Shown: positions 32,634-44,267 of the stretch, piece after piece
Numbering within the stretch: the first letter of the stretch is position 1
Layout of the letters: every line of letters starts with the position of its first letter
DNA from: Saccharomycopsis fibuligera x Saccharomycopsis cf. fibuligera
Taxonomy: Eukaryota > Ascomycota > Saccharomycetes > Ascoideales > Saccharomycopsidaceae
Length of the DNA: 64,000 nt
Direction: 5' to 3'
Assembly: GCA_001936135.1 (NCBI GenBank)
Contig: CP012817.1
Coordinates: forward strand, 1,240,001 to 1,304,000
The notes under the pieces: model-generated
The model's database searches: none
Told to the model about the DNA's origin: nothing
The model's input: the letters and a program-made list of their open reading frames with translations, nothing else
Program-made: the position numbers and the translations under genes

Positions 32634-32972
32634 TTACACTTGCTAGTATCGTAACTGAAGCGAAATAACCTTTAATTGCTTATGAACGCTAAGTCCTTGA
32701 AAATTTATGAAGATTTTGATATGCTTGACTATTAAACCTAAATTCCAGAACTATTTGCAATAATTTGACACTTTTCAAAATTGAGGCCTCAAACTAACAG
32801 CTAACTTAAAATTTGAATATCAAATTCCCTCTCCAATAAATAAATCTAAAAACTTTATATTAATAATGAAGTCAAGATAAATTAATATGAATATAATATC
32901 TTGCATTAGCGCCTAATTTGTTTGTATCAAAACGACCTGTTCATCTTTTATTATGAATTTTCTGGTGTTACT

Positions 32973-33005
<33 letters not shown>

Positions 33006-33501
33006 CGTGCCGATGCGATGATGCGTACGCAGGGCATCGTAACCTTTGTGGCTTCAAAGTATAGCACCATAGGTTAAAGTGCTTCTTTGGTTTCAAGTCA
33101 CAGAACTATATTAATCATGAAGACAAAATAGCAGTTCAGTTGAGGATGACTGATTCATAAAAGAAAAATGAAAAAGCAGAAAAAAAAAGGCCTTGAAGTT
33201 TAGTATGCTACACCTGTTTATTCAAGTACAGGTAAATAAGTAAGAGTCATGTAGTTTAAGATTAGATGTATTAAGTGATTACATAATATAATTATTAATG
33301 GTTGCAATATTGAGTAGAACTAAGTAGAATCAAAGGAAAAAGAACACTGGCCAAATTAAATAAAAATCAGGAAAACTAAGCAGATATTATAATAAAGAAA
33401 ATAAATAAAAAAAGAAAAATTAATGTATAAGCAAACAATCCAAAGAAAAGTTCTTTTCAAAAAGTTCTAACAATTTATAAATAAGTAGATTCGAGCACTA
33501 T
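32634..33501. other. Intergenic region, 870 bp
   Basis: AT-rich sequence with a T32 tract (32974-33005). It separates the start of the Red1-like gene from the stop of LCB1. Nothing else was seen. Confidence 0.6.
32974..33005 (+). repeat. T32 homopolymer
   Basis: 32 consecutive T, about 340 nt upstream of the Red1-like gene. Confidence 0.95.
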
Positions 33502-35427
33502 TTATGCTTCAATGAGTCTCTTGACATCGTTGATAGACTTTACGGAATCCAACACATTTTGCAAATGGTAGCCTAACTTATCAACAACTCTGTCAATTTC
33601 TGAAGTAGTCAAAGTGTTTTTAACAGAAATTCTGAATGTTGGGGCAACTCTCAAGATTTCCTGTGGCAATAATCTTTGGGAAGACACAATATAAATTTTG
33701 TCTTTAATCAACAAATCATTAGCAATTTTGGTGAGCAAGAATTCCTCAAGATTAAGAAGTTCAAAATCTGAGTGTTTGGTATGTTTCTTAACCAATAACG
33801 CTTTTTCTTCAGCCTTCTTCTTTTTAATATAAGCCTCAGAGTAATAGTCGGCGCGCACTTCCTTGATTTTATCACCAGCTTGAGCAACAAAGCCTTGCTT
33901 TTGATATTTTTTAGCATCAGCCGTAGCATCTTCTTTATCATCTTTTCCTTCGTAGTATTGAAGAGTTTTTTCATTCACAAGAGCATTTTTATCGTTCTCA
34001 TTGATATAGTATTTTTTAAAGCCTAATGCCTTCTTCACAGACTCATTAAGCTCAATAAGAACAACTGGAGACAACTTGGTTGAAATCACCTTAGCGTACT
34101 TCGTAATTTTTCGATTTTTTTGCATTTTGTCGTAGAAATAAGTTGTGTTGTCGTTCAATTTGGTTAACAAGTTGTCTTTCTTGTTTGTAGTTTCCTTTTC
34201 AACAATATTAATGAATTCTTGAGCAACTCTAGCACAATATGGTGGTAACGAAGCACTGAAACAGTAAGCAGCAGATGCAATTCTTTGATTGAAAACCATT
34301 GGCTTTGCACCAACACAGAAACCGCCACTTGATGCCATTGAGTTAGCCAATGAGCCAACCAAAATATCAATCTCTTTAGCAGGAACATTGTAAAAATCAG
34401 TTAAACCTTTACCATGCTTACCAAAAACACCCACTGATAATGTTTCATCAAGAAACAATCTAAATTTGTACTTCTTTTTGATATTCACCAATTTGGCAAC
34501 ATCAGGATAATCACCATAATTTGCAAACAAACCTTCAGAAATGATAAATCTTCTATTCAATGGTCTGATATCCTTTAACTCATCCTGTAAATCTTCAAGA
34601 ATGGCCGTCAAATGATCCAAATCGTTATGTCTATAATAAATAATTTGACATCTAGAAAGCATAACACCTTTTTGGATAGCCAAGTTCACGCCACTGTCAA
34701 CAAGTGCAATATCACCTCTTTTTAAAAATGCAGGAATGATGGAAACAGCAGTTGCAAAATCTTGACCGTAAATAATAGCAGCTTCAGTACCAAACCATTT
34801 AGCCAATCTATTTTCAAGCTCAGTGTGTATATCTTGATTACCAAAGAACCCCGGTGGACCACAAGCGCCGACACCGTGATTCTTGATAACTTGAGCGGCA
34901 ACATTCTTGATTTGTTTGTCATGACTTAAATTCAAAAAATCGTTTGATCCTAAGTTCAATACTTTCTCCAAATCTTTAGTGACAATACTATTTGTGTCTT
35001 TGTCTTCCAAAGTGTAATCATCTTGCAAATAAGTATTGGCTTTAAGATTAATAGTTGAGCCTATTGCACCATCAATGATAGGAATTCTCTTCAACTTATA
35101 AAGTTCCTCCTGTGGCACCTCTCTCACTAACGGTTCAGGCTTCCACCCTTTACATAAATCGTCAATTTCCTTGTTGGATAATGGTACGATCTTGGAGTTT
35201 GGAGTTGTTTTCTTTGAAAAGAAGTAACGAACGGCAAATAAAAGTAACGCTAGCTCCACTGCAGATCTTATTGGGTCATCTTGATAAGAATATTGAATAT
35301 ATCTGACCAAGATGGCTCCACCAGGCAATGTCTCGACAAACTGGGTGAAAGATGTGGCATATTGCTGTGAAATCAGGTATATTCTATCGGAGGGGATGAT
35401 TGACGAAACAGTAATGTTTGATGACAT
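33502..35427 (-). CDS. LCB1: Serine palmitoyltransferase subunit 1
   Basis: This is the Lcb1 subunit of the ER enzyme that condenses serine with palmitoyl-CoA, the first step of sphingolipid synthesis. The ATG at 35427 (MSSNITVSS) is chosen. The frame runs 46 codons further up, but that stretch is hydrophobic A/T-rich leader unlike the family. One membrane segment lies at about 56-70. The aminotransferase-like fold is clear: GVGACGPPGFFGNQDIHTELE, YGQDFATAVSIIPAF, HNDLDHL and DILVGSLANSMASSGGF, where Lcb1 lacks the PLP lysine. The protein has 641 residues against about 558 in S. cerevisiae. The excess is a Lys/Glu/Asp-rich insertion of about 90 residues (465-555) before the last domain. Lcb2 would be elsewhere. 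Confidence 0.93.
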   Translation of the reverse strand: MSSNITVSSIIPSDRIYLISQQYATSFTQFVETLPGGAILVRYIQYSYQDDPIRSAVELALLLFAVRYFFSKKTTPNSKIVPLSNKEIDDLCKGWKPEPLVREVPQEELYKLKRIPIIDGAIGSTINLKANTYLQDDYTLEDKDTNSIVTKDLEKVLNLGSNDFLNLSHDKQIKNVAAQVIKNHGVGACGPPGFFGNQDIHTELENRLAKWFGTEAAIIYGQDFATAVSIIPAFLKRGDIALVDSGVNLAIQKGVMLSRCQIIYYRHNDLDHLTAILEDLQDELKDIRPLNRRFIISEGLFANYGDYPDVAKLVNIKKKYKFRLFLDETLSVGVFGKHGKGLTDFYNVPAKEIDILVGSLANSMASSGGFCVGAKPMVFNQRIASAAYCFSASLPPYCARVAQEFINIVEKETTNKKDNLLTKLNDNTTYFYDKMQKNRKITKYAKVISTKLSPVVLIELNESVKKALGFKKYYINENDKNALVNEKTLQYYEGKDDKEDATADAKKYQKQGFVAQAGDKIKEVRADYYSEAYIKKKKAEEKALLVKKHTKHSDFELLNLEEFLLTKIANDLLIKDKIYIVSSQRLLPQEILRVAPTFRISVKNTLTTSEIDRVVDKLGYHLQNVLDSVKSINDVKRLIEA

Positions 35428-36809
35428 TTTGTAGAGTATAATGTTGACAAGATGAGCCAAAACAATCAAAAAATTAAGATTTAAAGGTTGACAATAGAAA
35501 TAAAGAGAATGAGAATGCAAAAGTATTAAAAAGAAGAAGAGCAAAAAGTGTAGGGAAAACAGCAAAAGAAGAAGGATTAGAAGATATACAGCAAAGGAGA
35601 AGAGATTCGAAACAACAAAAAATAAAAAACAAGGGGATCAATAAAGATTTAACAAAAACAAGGAGGAATAAAACGAGAAGAGCCAGCAAGTAAAAAGAAG
35701 AGCAAAAACCCGCAAACTGAAATAAGCAGGTGAAAAAGAAGGGAAAGGATTAGATATATATAATTAACCAAGTAAAGCTGGGTGGACAGGGAATGGAGGC
35801 TGGAGAACAAGGATGGTGAGTGCAGAAACGGTTGGTGATAGAGGAAATTACTACTCAAGACAGGAGCCCTGAAAAAACAGAGGTCTGCCGACTGGGAAAA
35901 TCTTTCTGCTGTTATTTGTTTTCCTTGCCAGCGGTGGGATCAGTGCGTTTGTATGCAGAAATAAACGTTTCTTTGCGTATAAGAGGCCACTACTTCATTG
36001 CCAAAAGCACTCAACAAATGGTAGGGCTAGATGTGTGTTTCACGTGCATCTATAATAGAGCTTAGGTCCCAGAACTACTCGGTAGATGATCGTCTAGGAC
36101 TCTTTGGTGAATTGATGAGAGTCTTACTATTTATCACCATATCAGGCCAATTTATATATAGCTCAGTATTTGTAAAGGTGTCTAATGAAGCCAGCTCCGC
36201 CGTCCAACCCTAAGCACGGCATTGTAGGAGAGCTTGATAGTTATATAATAATCAACAAGAGCCTCTTAAGTTCTGAGTCTGATATTAATATTATTATTGT
36301 TATTGTTGCTGTTGTTGTTATTATTTTCTATCTAAGAGTTATTTTTGTTGGTATTATTAGTATTGTTATTTTTTTCTACCTTTTGTATCGTTATGATTCC
36401 TATCCCTTTCCTTCCACTGTCCTTCTTTCGTACTTGTCCTGTCTTCATTACTTTTATTTAAAATATTATCTGCTTTTGTATTAGTAATGCACGTAGATGC
36501 ACTATATCGACTTCGTGACTTTTAGTCCCTTGCAGTGGTATAACCACATTTCCGCTTAAATTATTACGTAAGTATTTATGTAATCATTCGGTCTGTTACC
36601 CCTCCCCCTGATTTCTGCGAGCTCAGAATTCCCGAGCGAAGACCGAATCAACGAAACAGAAAACAAGAATTACAAAACATACGTAGAAAAAGCAAAAAAA
36701 TAAAAAAAATAAAAGCACCAGGACCCGCGATATCGATCTTTCTTTAGAGCAGTCGCTGGCAGTTCGTCCTCAAGATTTAACCGAAGACCCTAAGCCAATT
36801 ATCTTTCCA
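35428..36809. other. Divergent intergenic region of LCB1 and MPC2, 1.4 kb
   Basis: The LCB1 side is purine-rich on the plus strand. Around 36275-36330 there is an ATT/GTT triplet microsatellite, and the open frame through it (36185-36484) is an artefact of that repeat. A CACGTG E-box lies near 36041. No gene is supported. Confidence 0.6.
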
Positions 36810-37502
36810 ATGTCTGCTTTCAGAAGATTTCTTAACTCGGAGACTGGTCCAAGAACCGTTCACTTCTGGGTATGTTGTCTTTATTCTTTCGCTTTACATC
36901 TATTTGTCTTTTTTTATCCTGATTCTCCGTTTCCTCTAGAATTCCTGTGCGGCTAAAACTCATGACTGTCGCTTTCCGACAAGTCTAAAGAAAATTTAAT
37001 ATGGCGACAACTGCACTGTTTAATAATGAACTTTTGGCACTATTTGAGCTTTGGTTATTATTAATTGATATCATTGGCTTATAGTTGCGATGCTTTTTTA
37101 TTTATAAGTCTGCTTCTTTTCAGTTAACTGTTAACTAACTCAATTTTTCAGGCACCAGTTTTAAAATGGTCTTTGGTCATTGCTGGTATCAATGACATCC
37201 AACGTCCAGTTGAGTCATTATCGGGAACTCAGCAAATTGCTTTATTTGCTACTGGTGTTATATGGACTAGATGGTCTCTTATTATCAAGCCGAAGAATAT
37301 GTTGCTAGCATCAGTGAATTTCTTCTTGGGTGGTGTTGCTGGTTTTCAATTATCTCGTATCATTAGATATAGAAATCAACAAGGTGATAGTGCTTCTGAA
37401 ATTGCTGGCTATATTTTCAATGGACCAAAGAAAGAAGAAAAAAATTCCGTCACTGATGCCATCAAAGAAGATAGCAAGCTCATTCAAGATTTGAAGAAAT
37501 AA
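36810..37502 (+). CDS. MPC2: Mitochondrial pyruvate carrier subunit Mpc2, two exons
   Basis: Exon 1 is 36810-36869 (20 codons, MSAFRRFLNS to VHFW) and exon 2 is 37152-37502, giving 136 residues. The 282-nt intron begins GTATGT, has AACTAAC at 37133-37139 as branch point and ends TTTTTCAG. The junction is in phase. The protein carries the family signature: PVLKWSLVIAGINDI, RPVESLSGTQQIALFATGVIWTRWS, IIKPKNMLLASVNFFLG and the QLSRIIRYR end. With Mpc1 it forms the inner-membrane carrier that brings pyruvate into mitochondria. The position of the intron just after the first Trp-containing segment leaves only 20 residues in exon 1, so an unspliced message would be non-functional. S. cerevisiae Mpc2 and Mpc3 are similar in length. 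Confidence 0.94.
36870..37151 (+). other. Intron of MPC2
   Basis: Canonical yeast signals: GTATGT donor, AACTAAC branch 12 nt before the CAG acceptor. Confidence 0.92.
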
Positions 37503-38045
37503 GTTTATATTCCCATTTTAATCAACTAGTTATGCATTATATTTTACGTACTCTCGTTCACTTTATTATTCTTTCTATTCAAATATCATCGCCGATAACG
37601 TTATACTTAATAGATTATTAGACATAGTTTGTATTGCTTTGCAAATAATTAAGTTTAGCTCGGTTCATCAACATCATTGCGTATTAATTGGCGTTATTAT
37701 TTCATGTGTATGATATCCGCCTAACTTTTCTCATTATAGTAAGTGAAAAACTAGCTAAACGAGTTCGCAAAATTGTATAGTTTTCACCGCCTTCCGTAAA
37801 GAGTGGGGGAGCGGGGTAAAGGCGCGCATCTGTGCATACGTATTGATAGATCTTCTCGATCTATGCTTATAAGGTTTAGATAAGGCACAATTCTACGCAC
37901 ACATACAAACATTAGAACATTAGAACATTAAAACATTGCGTCAAAATCTAAACATGTTAGTATCAGCTGTTGTATAATAAAATGTTACGAAGCAAATGAA
38001 ATATGCTTTTTCGGTCTGATGCAACCTTTAGTGGCATAATTTAGT
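37503..38045. other. Convergent 3' region of MPC2 and CDC23
   Basis: AT-rich 540 bp holding an imperfect ATAGATC/GATCTAT hairpin near 37845-37865 and four copies of an AACATTAG-like 8-mer at 37908-37937. No gene was seen. Confidence 0.6.
37908..37937 (+). repeat. AACATTAG 8-bp tandem repeat, about four copies
   Basis: Two perfect copies and two variants downstream of the CDC23 stop codon. Confidence 0.8.
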
Positions 38046-39857
38046 TTATCTATTTCTGCATTCCCTGACAATAGATCTCGCCTCTTCAATCTCTTGACTA
38101 GTACCATTATGGAACTCGCTTGCATACTTGTAAGCATTCTCATACTGTCCTTTTTGTAATTCACGCTTCGCCAACCATAACCTTGCCTTGTTACTCTCTT
38201 CTGTAATAAGCGCATTGTTAACCTCTTCATTCAAGCATAATTTCATATACGTTTCTGCATTTTCATAGTCTTTTATCATTTCATATAACTTTCCCAATTT
38301 GAATAGCACAAACGTTATATCTTCCTCATTCATATTAATGCCTAAAATCTTTTTATATGATTTTATACTTTCTTGAAACTTTCCTAGCTTCTCATAACAG
38401 TTTCCTACCGCAGTCCACATTCGCTTATCTAGTGGCTTCAACTCGCATGACCGTTGGTAATAATATAAAGAGTAGAGGTACATGTCAAGAACTTCGTACG
38501 CTTGCCCTAAACCGTACCAAGCTCGGAAATCTTTCTGATTAATATCAACCGCTCTTCTATAGCTCTCAATAGCTGCATGCGAATTCTTGAGTTCCACAAA
38601 TTCATGACCCATCAAAGTCCAAGCACTCAAACAGTTTTTGTCAAGGTTTAATGCTCGCTTATAATACATAATTGCTTTTTCATGTTCAAATTTCAGCGAG
38701 TAATAATTGGCGATAATACAGCAAGTTTCTGGCCTGAACTTGTCTATTGAGTTAGCAAACTGGGCTAAAAATGATAATTTTGATTTGTTTTCCATTACAT
38801 AAAGAATGTTGGAGTAAGTGTCCATATGATCTAAATTGTATGGATCGGAAACCAAGATCTCATCAAACAACGACTCCGCCAATGGGTAATTGAGTGACTT
38901 GTATGATATCAAAGCTTTTTGAGTTTTGAGAAACACAAAATTTGGAAAGGTTTCAATGACTTCATTTAATTGTGTATAAAGCATCATATTTTGCTGATAG
39001 AATTCTTGATATACAACAATGCAAAAGATCTTCATCATTATATTTTCGTATCTTATTTCATCAGCACCATCAGTAGTAACATTCTCGTAACCTTCATGCG
39101 TATCCTCCGAGCTGGTACGTATTTTGCCCTTAGAATTTGATTCTGAAGTTTTGTTTGTATTGTCTTTGAAGCCAAGCGCCGATAACTTTTGTATTACCGC
39201 CACGCTTTCATCGAAACTGCTGCAGCTTGAAATTAAATCATTCCAACACTCCCAATTGTACTGATATAGCTTTATCGATTTTAAGAAATTATTCTGAGCT
39301 TTGACAAAATCTTTCTGTTTCAAAAATATTATCCCCGATAGATAGTATAATAATGAGTAATAAATCTTCTCTAAATGATTGAAATTGCTATTGTTTAAAT
39401 CAGTTTCATGTTCACTAAAAAAGAAATCAATCTCTTTTAAGATTACCGATAAATTCTTGTTCTCATAGTTTAGCTGCTTCTCACCCAAAATCTCATGATA
39501 CTCTTCTTGTAGTTTCTTTTCCCCGCCAAGATATAAAGAGTATAGCTTTAAAAAAATAGCCTTTGAACTACAACAATCTTTGAGTAAGTGTGCAACTCTG
39601 TCAAATTCTTTGCAGTCAAAGTACATTTTTGCAAGTAAAATTTTGTCTTGTTCTCTAACTTCTGAAGTTGGAGTCTGAACATAAACACGCTGTTGCTCAA
39701 AATAACTTGATTGTTGTCTTTGGGATGCGGATAATGGTGGAATCCCATTAAGCGCCTCGGCTGCCCATTTTGCTGATTTGTATAACCCCAACGAGGATAG
39801 CACAATCGCCGCCTCTTTCAAGTTACAATACAATGCAACCAACTTGTCGTTGCTCAT
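38046..39857 (-). CDS. CDC23: Anaphase-promoting complex subunit Cdc23 (APC8)
   Basis: This 603-residue protein is built of tetratricopeptide repeats. The C-terminal array is highly characteristic: CCIIANYYSLKFEHEKAIMYYKRAL, then LDKNCLSAWTLMGHEFVELKN, INQKDFRAWYGLGQAYEVLDM and CELKPLDKRMWTAVGNCYEKLGK, which match Apc8/Cdc23 closely. The subunit forms part of the TPR arm of the APC/C ubiquitin ligase that binds the activators and degrades mitotic cyclins such as the one at 12-14 kb. N-terminal residues 1-60 contain the conserved ASxLGLYKSAKWAAEAL-like block. The ATG at 39857 starts the conserved region closely. A low-complexity acidic/Ser insertion lies near 235-262. It shares a 358-bp divergent promoter with the next gene. 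Confidence 0.94.
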   Translation of the reverse strand: MSNDKLVALYCNLKEAAIVLSSLGLYKSAKWAAEALNGIPPLSASQRQQSSYFEQQRVYVQTPTSEVREQDKILLAKMYFDCKEFDRVAHLLKDCCSSKAIFLKLYSLYLGGEKKLQEEYHEILGEKQLNYENKNLSVILKEIDFFFSEHETDLNNSNFNHLEKIYYSLLYYLSGIIFLKQKDFVKAQNNFLKSIKLYQYNWECWNDLISSCSSFDESVAVIQKLSALGFKDNTNKTSESNSKGKIRTSSEDTHEGYENVTTDGADEIRYENIMMKIFCIVVYQEFYQQNMMLYTQLNEVIETFPNFVFLKTQKALISYKSLNYPLAESLFDEILVSDPYNLDHMDTYSNILYVMENKSKLSFLAQFANSIDKFRPETCCIIANYYSLKFEHEKAIMYYKRALNLDKNCLSAWTLMGHEFVELKNSHAAIESYRRAVDINQKDFRAWYGLGQAYEVLDMYLYSLYYYQRSCELKPLDKRMWTAVGNCYEKLGKFQESIKSYKKILGINMNEEDITFVLFKLGKLYEMIKDYENAETYMKLCLNEEVNNALITEESNKARLWLAKRELQKGQYENAYKYASEFHNGTSQEIEEARSIVRECRNR

Positions 39858-40215
39858 ATTGGCTTTTCAACTTTTGATATGTAAGATATTTCCGATGAAT
39901 GTCTCGATATTTGAAAGCAATAATTGTTTGATTAATGAACTCTTTACTCTAAGCGCTTCTTGTTAGAATTTCCTACCTTTACTTATTATGATTTTGAATT
40001 GGTTTGTTTACATTCATGTAGCCCATCTGGAAGCACAAAGCCTGCTTTGCGCACTTCAGGAAAAACTTCTGTGTGAAAAAAGCTAATGTATCTATTTTAT
40101 AAATGAATGAAATACAACAGCAATATAGATGGCCGGCTGTGGATGTATATATTCAGTGTCATCATAGAATTACGACTATTACTTGCTATCTCAATTTTGG
40201 TAAAACTTAATCATA
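39858..40215. other. Divergent promoter, CDC23 and the gene at 40216
   Basis: 358 bp between two ATG codons on opposite strands, short enough to be a shared promoter. No specific site was identified. Confidence 0.55.
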
Positions 40216-41538
40216 ATGGATCTCCCACCAAAACCGGTCATCTCAAATTCAGCTAGTCCAGCGCCTGCTGCTGCAAAAGTTCCAACAGGGACATATTCTG
40301 TAAAAGTTACAACAACAACACATTCTGAAAATGGAGGAAGTAACTATAATGTTAACGAAAATCGCAGCATTGCGCCTGAGAAAGCCAGCCAACCATATAA
40401 TTCCAACTTTGGTAAATATTCAGACAGTGTTAATGAACTTTTTGAAAAATATGATACGATCTTGGAGAACAATTTGAAATTATTAGATGACTCCTTTAAC
40501 AGTTCTTTACAATTTTTAGATTATCTTATCGACAACAATGATGTAATGCTGACAACTGAAAGTGATCAACAACCATCGATAGCTGAAGAACAAAAACAGG
40601 ATATGAAATGTGAAGCCAATGCTGACTCAAAACAAGATGATGACATTATGACCGACACAACTGAGCAGCCAGCTCAAGATGAGAAAGCAACGGGCACGCC
40701 TCAAGTCTTGCATGAGAAATTTCTTAAAAGTTTATCAAATAATGATTTTAAAAAAACCGTTTTAAACTACAACAAAGCAAGCGCTCTAAAAACTCACAAG
40801 ATAGCGAAGAATATACATACTCAAGATCTTTCGAAAAATATTCCTGTGAGAATCTATGAGCTTGAAAATAAGGATCTTCCAGAGGTCCATCAGCGACTTG
40901 AGCAAAAAATAAATGAGTATCAAATTGCTACATACGAGAATGATCTTGGTTTTAGAAATAAAGTAGTTCCGTTTGAAAATGATACACTTGGTTCAGGCGA
41001 AACTACTAAATTTCCAGATGTTCCCCAATATAGCGAGTTCACCTTGGACTATAAAAAGGTTGCAAACTCCAACTCAGAACAAACAAATACCGACAATAAC
41101 AATAGCTCAAAGGAAGAGAAGCAAATGTTAAACGAAGATTTGACGTTTTTAGATTTAAAGCATATAAAAAGCGAACAGTATCTCCAGCAACTCAGGGCCA
41201 TTAAAACTGAAAAATTTAAGTATAGAATTATCAATGAAGCATTGGTGAATGAAAAAAGAGCATTGGATGAGGAGAATGCTAACTGGCAAGAAAGAAAAAG
41301 TAATATTCTTAAGTTTTTAAACGTTGATTTAAAAAATATCAACACATTTATAACAAAGGTCAACAAGGATCTTCAAACCGAAATTTGTAAAAGTCCGGAA
41401 AAGCAAAATGAGACTGAAAAAGCCATCAGTAGTGGTACCGATACCAAAGACAGGTTAGAATCTGTAAATGGAAAGAATATCAAAGAAAAGGCATACGAAA
41501 GTAACCAAGACACTGAGATGGAAGTTGACGATGCTTAA
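40216..41538 (+). CDS. Uncharacterised coiled-coil protein
   Basis: This is a 440-residue protein that I do not recognise. After a Pro/Ala/Thr-rich start, residues 72-110 (YSDSVNELFEKYDTILENN and following) form an amphipathic helix pattern. A Gln/Asp/Glu-rich linker follows (115-165). Residues 165-260 carry another ordered block (LSKNIPVRIYELENKDLPE), and about 310-400 is a strong coiled coil with alternating Leu and charged positions. The tail is acidic (ending DTEMEVDDA). The make-up suits a subunit of a nuclear complex (chromatin, kinetochore or RNA processing), but that is only an impression. There is one in-frame CTG (in the sequence DVMLTTE), which would be Ser in the CTG clade. ATG and stop are unambiguous. 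Confidence 0.8.
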   Translation: MDLPPKPVISNSASPAPAAAKVPTGTYSVKVTTTTHSENGGSNYNVNENRSIAPEKASQPYNSNFGKYSDSVNELFEKYDTILENNLKLLDDSFNSSLQFLDYLIDNNDVMLTTESDQQPSIAEEQKQDMKCEANADSKQDDDIMTDTTEQPAQDEKATGTPQVLHEKFLKSLSNNDFKKTVLNYNKASALKTHKIAKNIHTQDLSKNIPVRIYELENKDLPEVHQRLEQKINEYQIATYENDLGFRNKVVPFENDTLGSGETTKFPDVPQYSEFTLDYKKVANSNSEQTNTDNNNSSKEEKQMLNEDLTFLDLKHIKSEQYLQQLRAIKTEKFKYRIINEALVNEKRALDEENANWQERKSNILKFLNVDLKNINTFITKVNKDLQTEICKSPEKQNETEKAISSGTDTKDRLESVNGKNIKEKAYESNQDTEMEVDDA

Positions 41539-43675
41539 TTTAAAGGTTCCGTGGTACCCACCATTTGAACGGTAGTATTGCAAGATTGCATCTGCATTTC
41601 CATGATAAAACTTTATTCAAATTATTTTTTTGTGTTTCAGAGAAATACGTTCTCTTCTCAATCATACAAGAAACATAACACATATTTTACTGGGATCAAG
41701 CTAACGACAACATTTTCCATCATTGGCAGTAAGGATGCTAAGAAAAAAAATGAGCTGATGTATAGAGACGTGCCATGTGTACGAAATAGTGCCAAAAACT
41801 GCTAAGAAGGCTATGTACTTTTAGCAGTTAACCCTCCGCTGCTTACTTCCTCTTTTGAGTGTGAATGGTTATAATTTACATTGGGCTGTTCTTTAACTTT
41901 TATCTGTCTATCTTCTATTTTCTGTAGTGTATTTCAGCTGTTTGTTTTAGTTAGAAAAGAACTGCTACTGCTTACACAAAGTCTGCAGTTAGAATACCAA
42001 ACTGACAATACAATAACCGAGCCTAAACAATTTTGTTGGAAAACTTTCTTGTATGGCTTCAACTTAAAATTTACTGTACTGTGATTCAATTAAGTCTATG
42101 TATCAAGTGACATTTGGCACATATATTAAAGTGAGCACTATCATCAAAGTAGGAGTATCACCTTCGATATGCTTGACTACCTAACTCGTGTATGTGTGTA
42201 TGTCTCAGAATAAGTTCTGCAAAAAAGTATCGATAGTTCGGCGTATAGTGAATCATCAAAATGTCAAAAACTGTTTTGCAAAAAACCATTTCCTAGGAAG
42301 GCCAAAAAAAGCCAAAAATTCCTACTTTTAGTAAAAATTTTGACAAACATTAATTTATGGCGTGCGCCAAAAACCGCTTTTTTTCCTCATGATCGGAGTC
42401 AGCGAAGTATGTTTAGTGCAACAAGAAAGTTTTTCCGGCATTTTCAGTAAGGTAAAGTGCCAATATGCACAAAATTACTTGCCCGTGTTGTCGTGTTTAC
42501 ATTTCTGTTGTTTTTTTTTAGAAATAACAACCTTTAGCACACAAACAGTCCTTTTTTGTTTAATTGTTTTCAATACCGCGCTTTTGAAGAATTTCGAAAG
42601 CATGAAAAGCTTAATTTAAAAAGTAGTACAAATTAAAAGCTGGAATCAAGTCCAAGATGAAAAAACGACAAACTTGTCATTCATGACTTGGCTGTAAAAC
42701 GGTGCAGCATCCTCACCACGCCCGCAGACGTATCTGCATGCGCGGCCTTATTCTAAAGTATGTTTGACGCGTTGGCATATAACATTCTTGAAAACTGATT
42801 ATCATCAAAGAACTTGAAAAATTTTCTTAAAAGCCTCTGTGCAAAAACCTAGACAAAACACTAGTTATAAGATCAAGAAAAAAAAAGTGACAACAACAGT
42901 TGTAATTTCTCGGGCGATACTTAATTGCAAATTCTTTTAGTCAAAAAGCAAGGGATGTGCAAAAGAAAAGATTAGCTAATCATTACTAGTTTGTAACCAT
43001 CTAAGATGCACACGGAAGTAAAATTTTCCCAAAATAATTCTAACATTTTTACAATTTTTGAAGCAGAAAATTGGCAGGTAATTTCAAATGCGCATTTTAT
43101 GTTAACATGATTAAATTCTTCTAAATTTAGGGTTCATATCATAGTTATATTCTGTATCACTTTAATGGATCCATTTGTCTCCAGTTTATTTCGTAATACA
43201 GTGAACTTTCTAACCAAATCAGAAACAACTGATAACATTTGCTATTATGCGGGGGCACTTTGTTTGATGAACTTAATAAAGCTCCAGCAGTGATACTTCT
43301 TTGACTATATTTGAGAATTTTGCAGCGGTTATGCATACGCACAGGCCATAGAATTTAGCTGATGGTAGCCACAGTTAATTTTTTTTCTTGAAAAAATGAG
43401 TTCATATTATCTAACAATAATGTTCTCGCGCATCCAATACCAACAAACAGTAGTTCACAAATTTAGCGTACACTGCTTCACTGGAACTATATAAAATTGG
43501 AAGAATCTGCAATGCTGCAGATAAAAAAAGCGCCAAATTGTCAAAAAAGAGCATCGCGCCAACAAAATAAACTTCACCGTTTTTCGCGTTATACTGCATT
43601 GGGCATAAAAGGAGAAAAAAAAAGATTCCAAACGAGCTGACAAACTATAAATTTGAATAAATATATAAACAAGTA

Positions 43676-43735
43676 AGCAAAAAGAAAACAAAGAAAAAAA
43701 AAGAAAACAAAGAAAAAAAAAGAAAAACAAAGAAA
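43676..43735 (+). repeat. A-rich repeat with about 19-nt period
   Basis: Three copies of an AAGAAAACAAAG core with variable A runs between them. Open frames on the opposite strand are artefacts of it. Confidence 0.7.
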
Positions 43736-44267
43736 TGTTTGATGACCTAGTGCCAGACATGCACAGCAACAAGACACCATATTTATTAACTTATCTACTT
43801 GGTGTTTTAAAAGAAAAGCCATCAATGTTTATTATCAATACTACTTTTTTGTAACCACTTTCTCTTTGATAGTAACATTTATCCATTAAATTGAGCATAA
43901 ACAAGTAATTAAGAACAAGGAAAGGGGTCATTTCATCAACGGCCTGTTAACAATACCTTTTACCAGCTGTCTCAGATCTCCGTAGATTTATCTGATGCTA
44001 GTGTATACTTACTATGCATAAATTTGAGCTTGCCGATTGTATTTGTTTACATTTTTCGTTGGCAAGATTCTGGAAACACCGCCGTCGAAAAATTTTTGCA
44101 AGCTGCAAAACGCGGGGTCACTTCACAACAACTTTTGTTTAATGATAAAGCACGAAACAGATATTTTTCCGCATACAACCAAACAATCAATGGCGCACAT
44201 TCACATAAAAACCTTTAGCCAAGTTATCTTGCCAAGTATGCATGCTGGTTAGCCCAGGATTGGAGAT

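Noticed and set aside
36185-36484. Open frame of 99 codons with hydrophobic Ile/Val runs
   Set aside because: The hydrophobic run is an ATT/GTT microsatellite translation. No conserved motif, and it lies in the LCB1/MPC2 promoter region.
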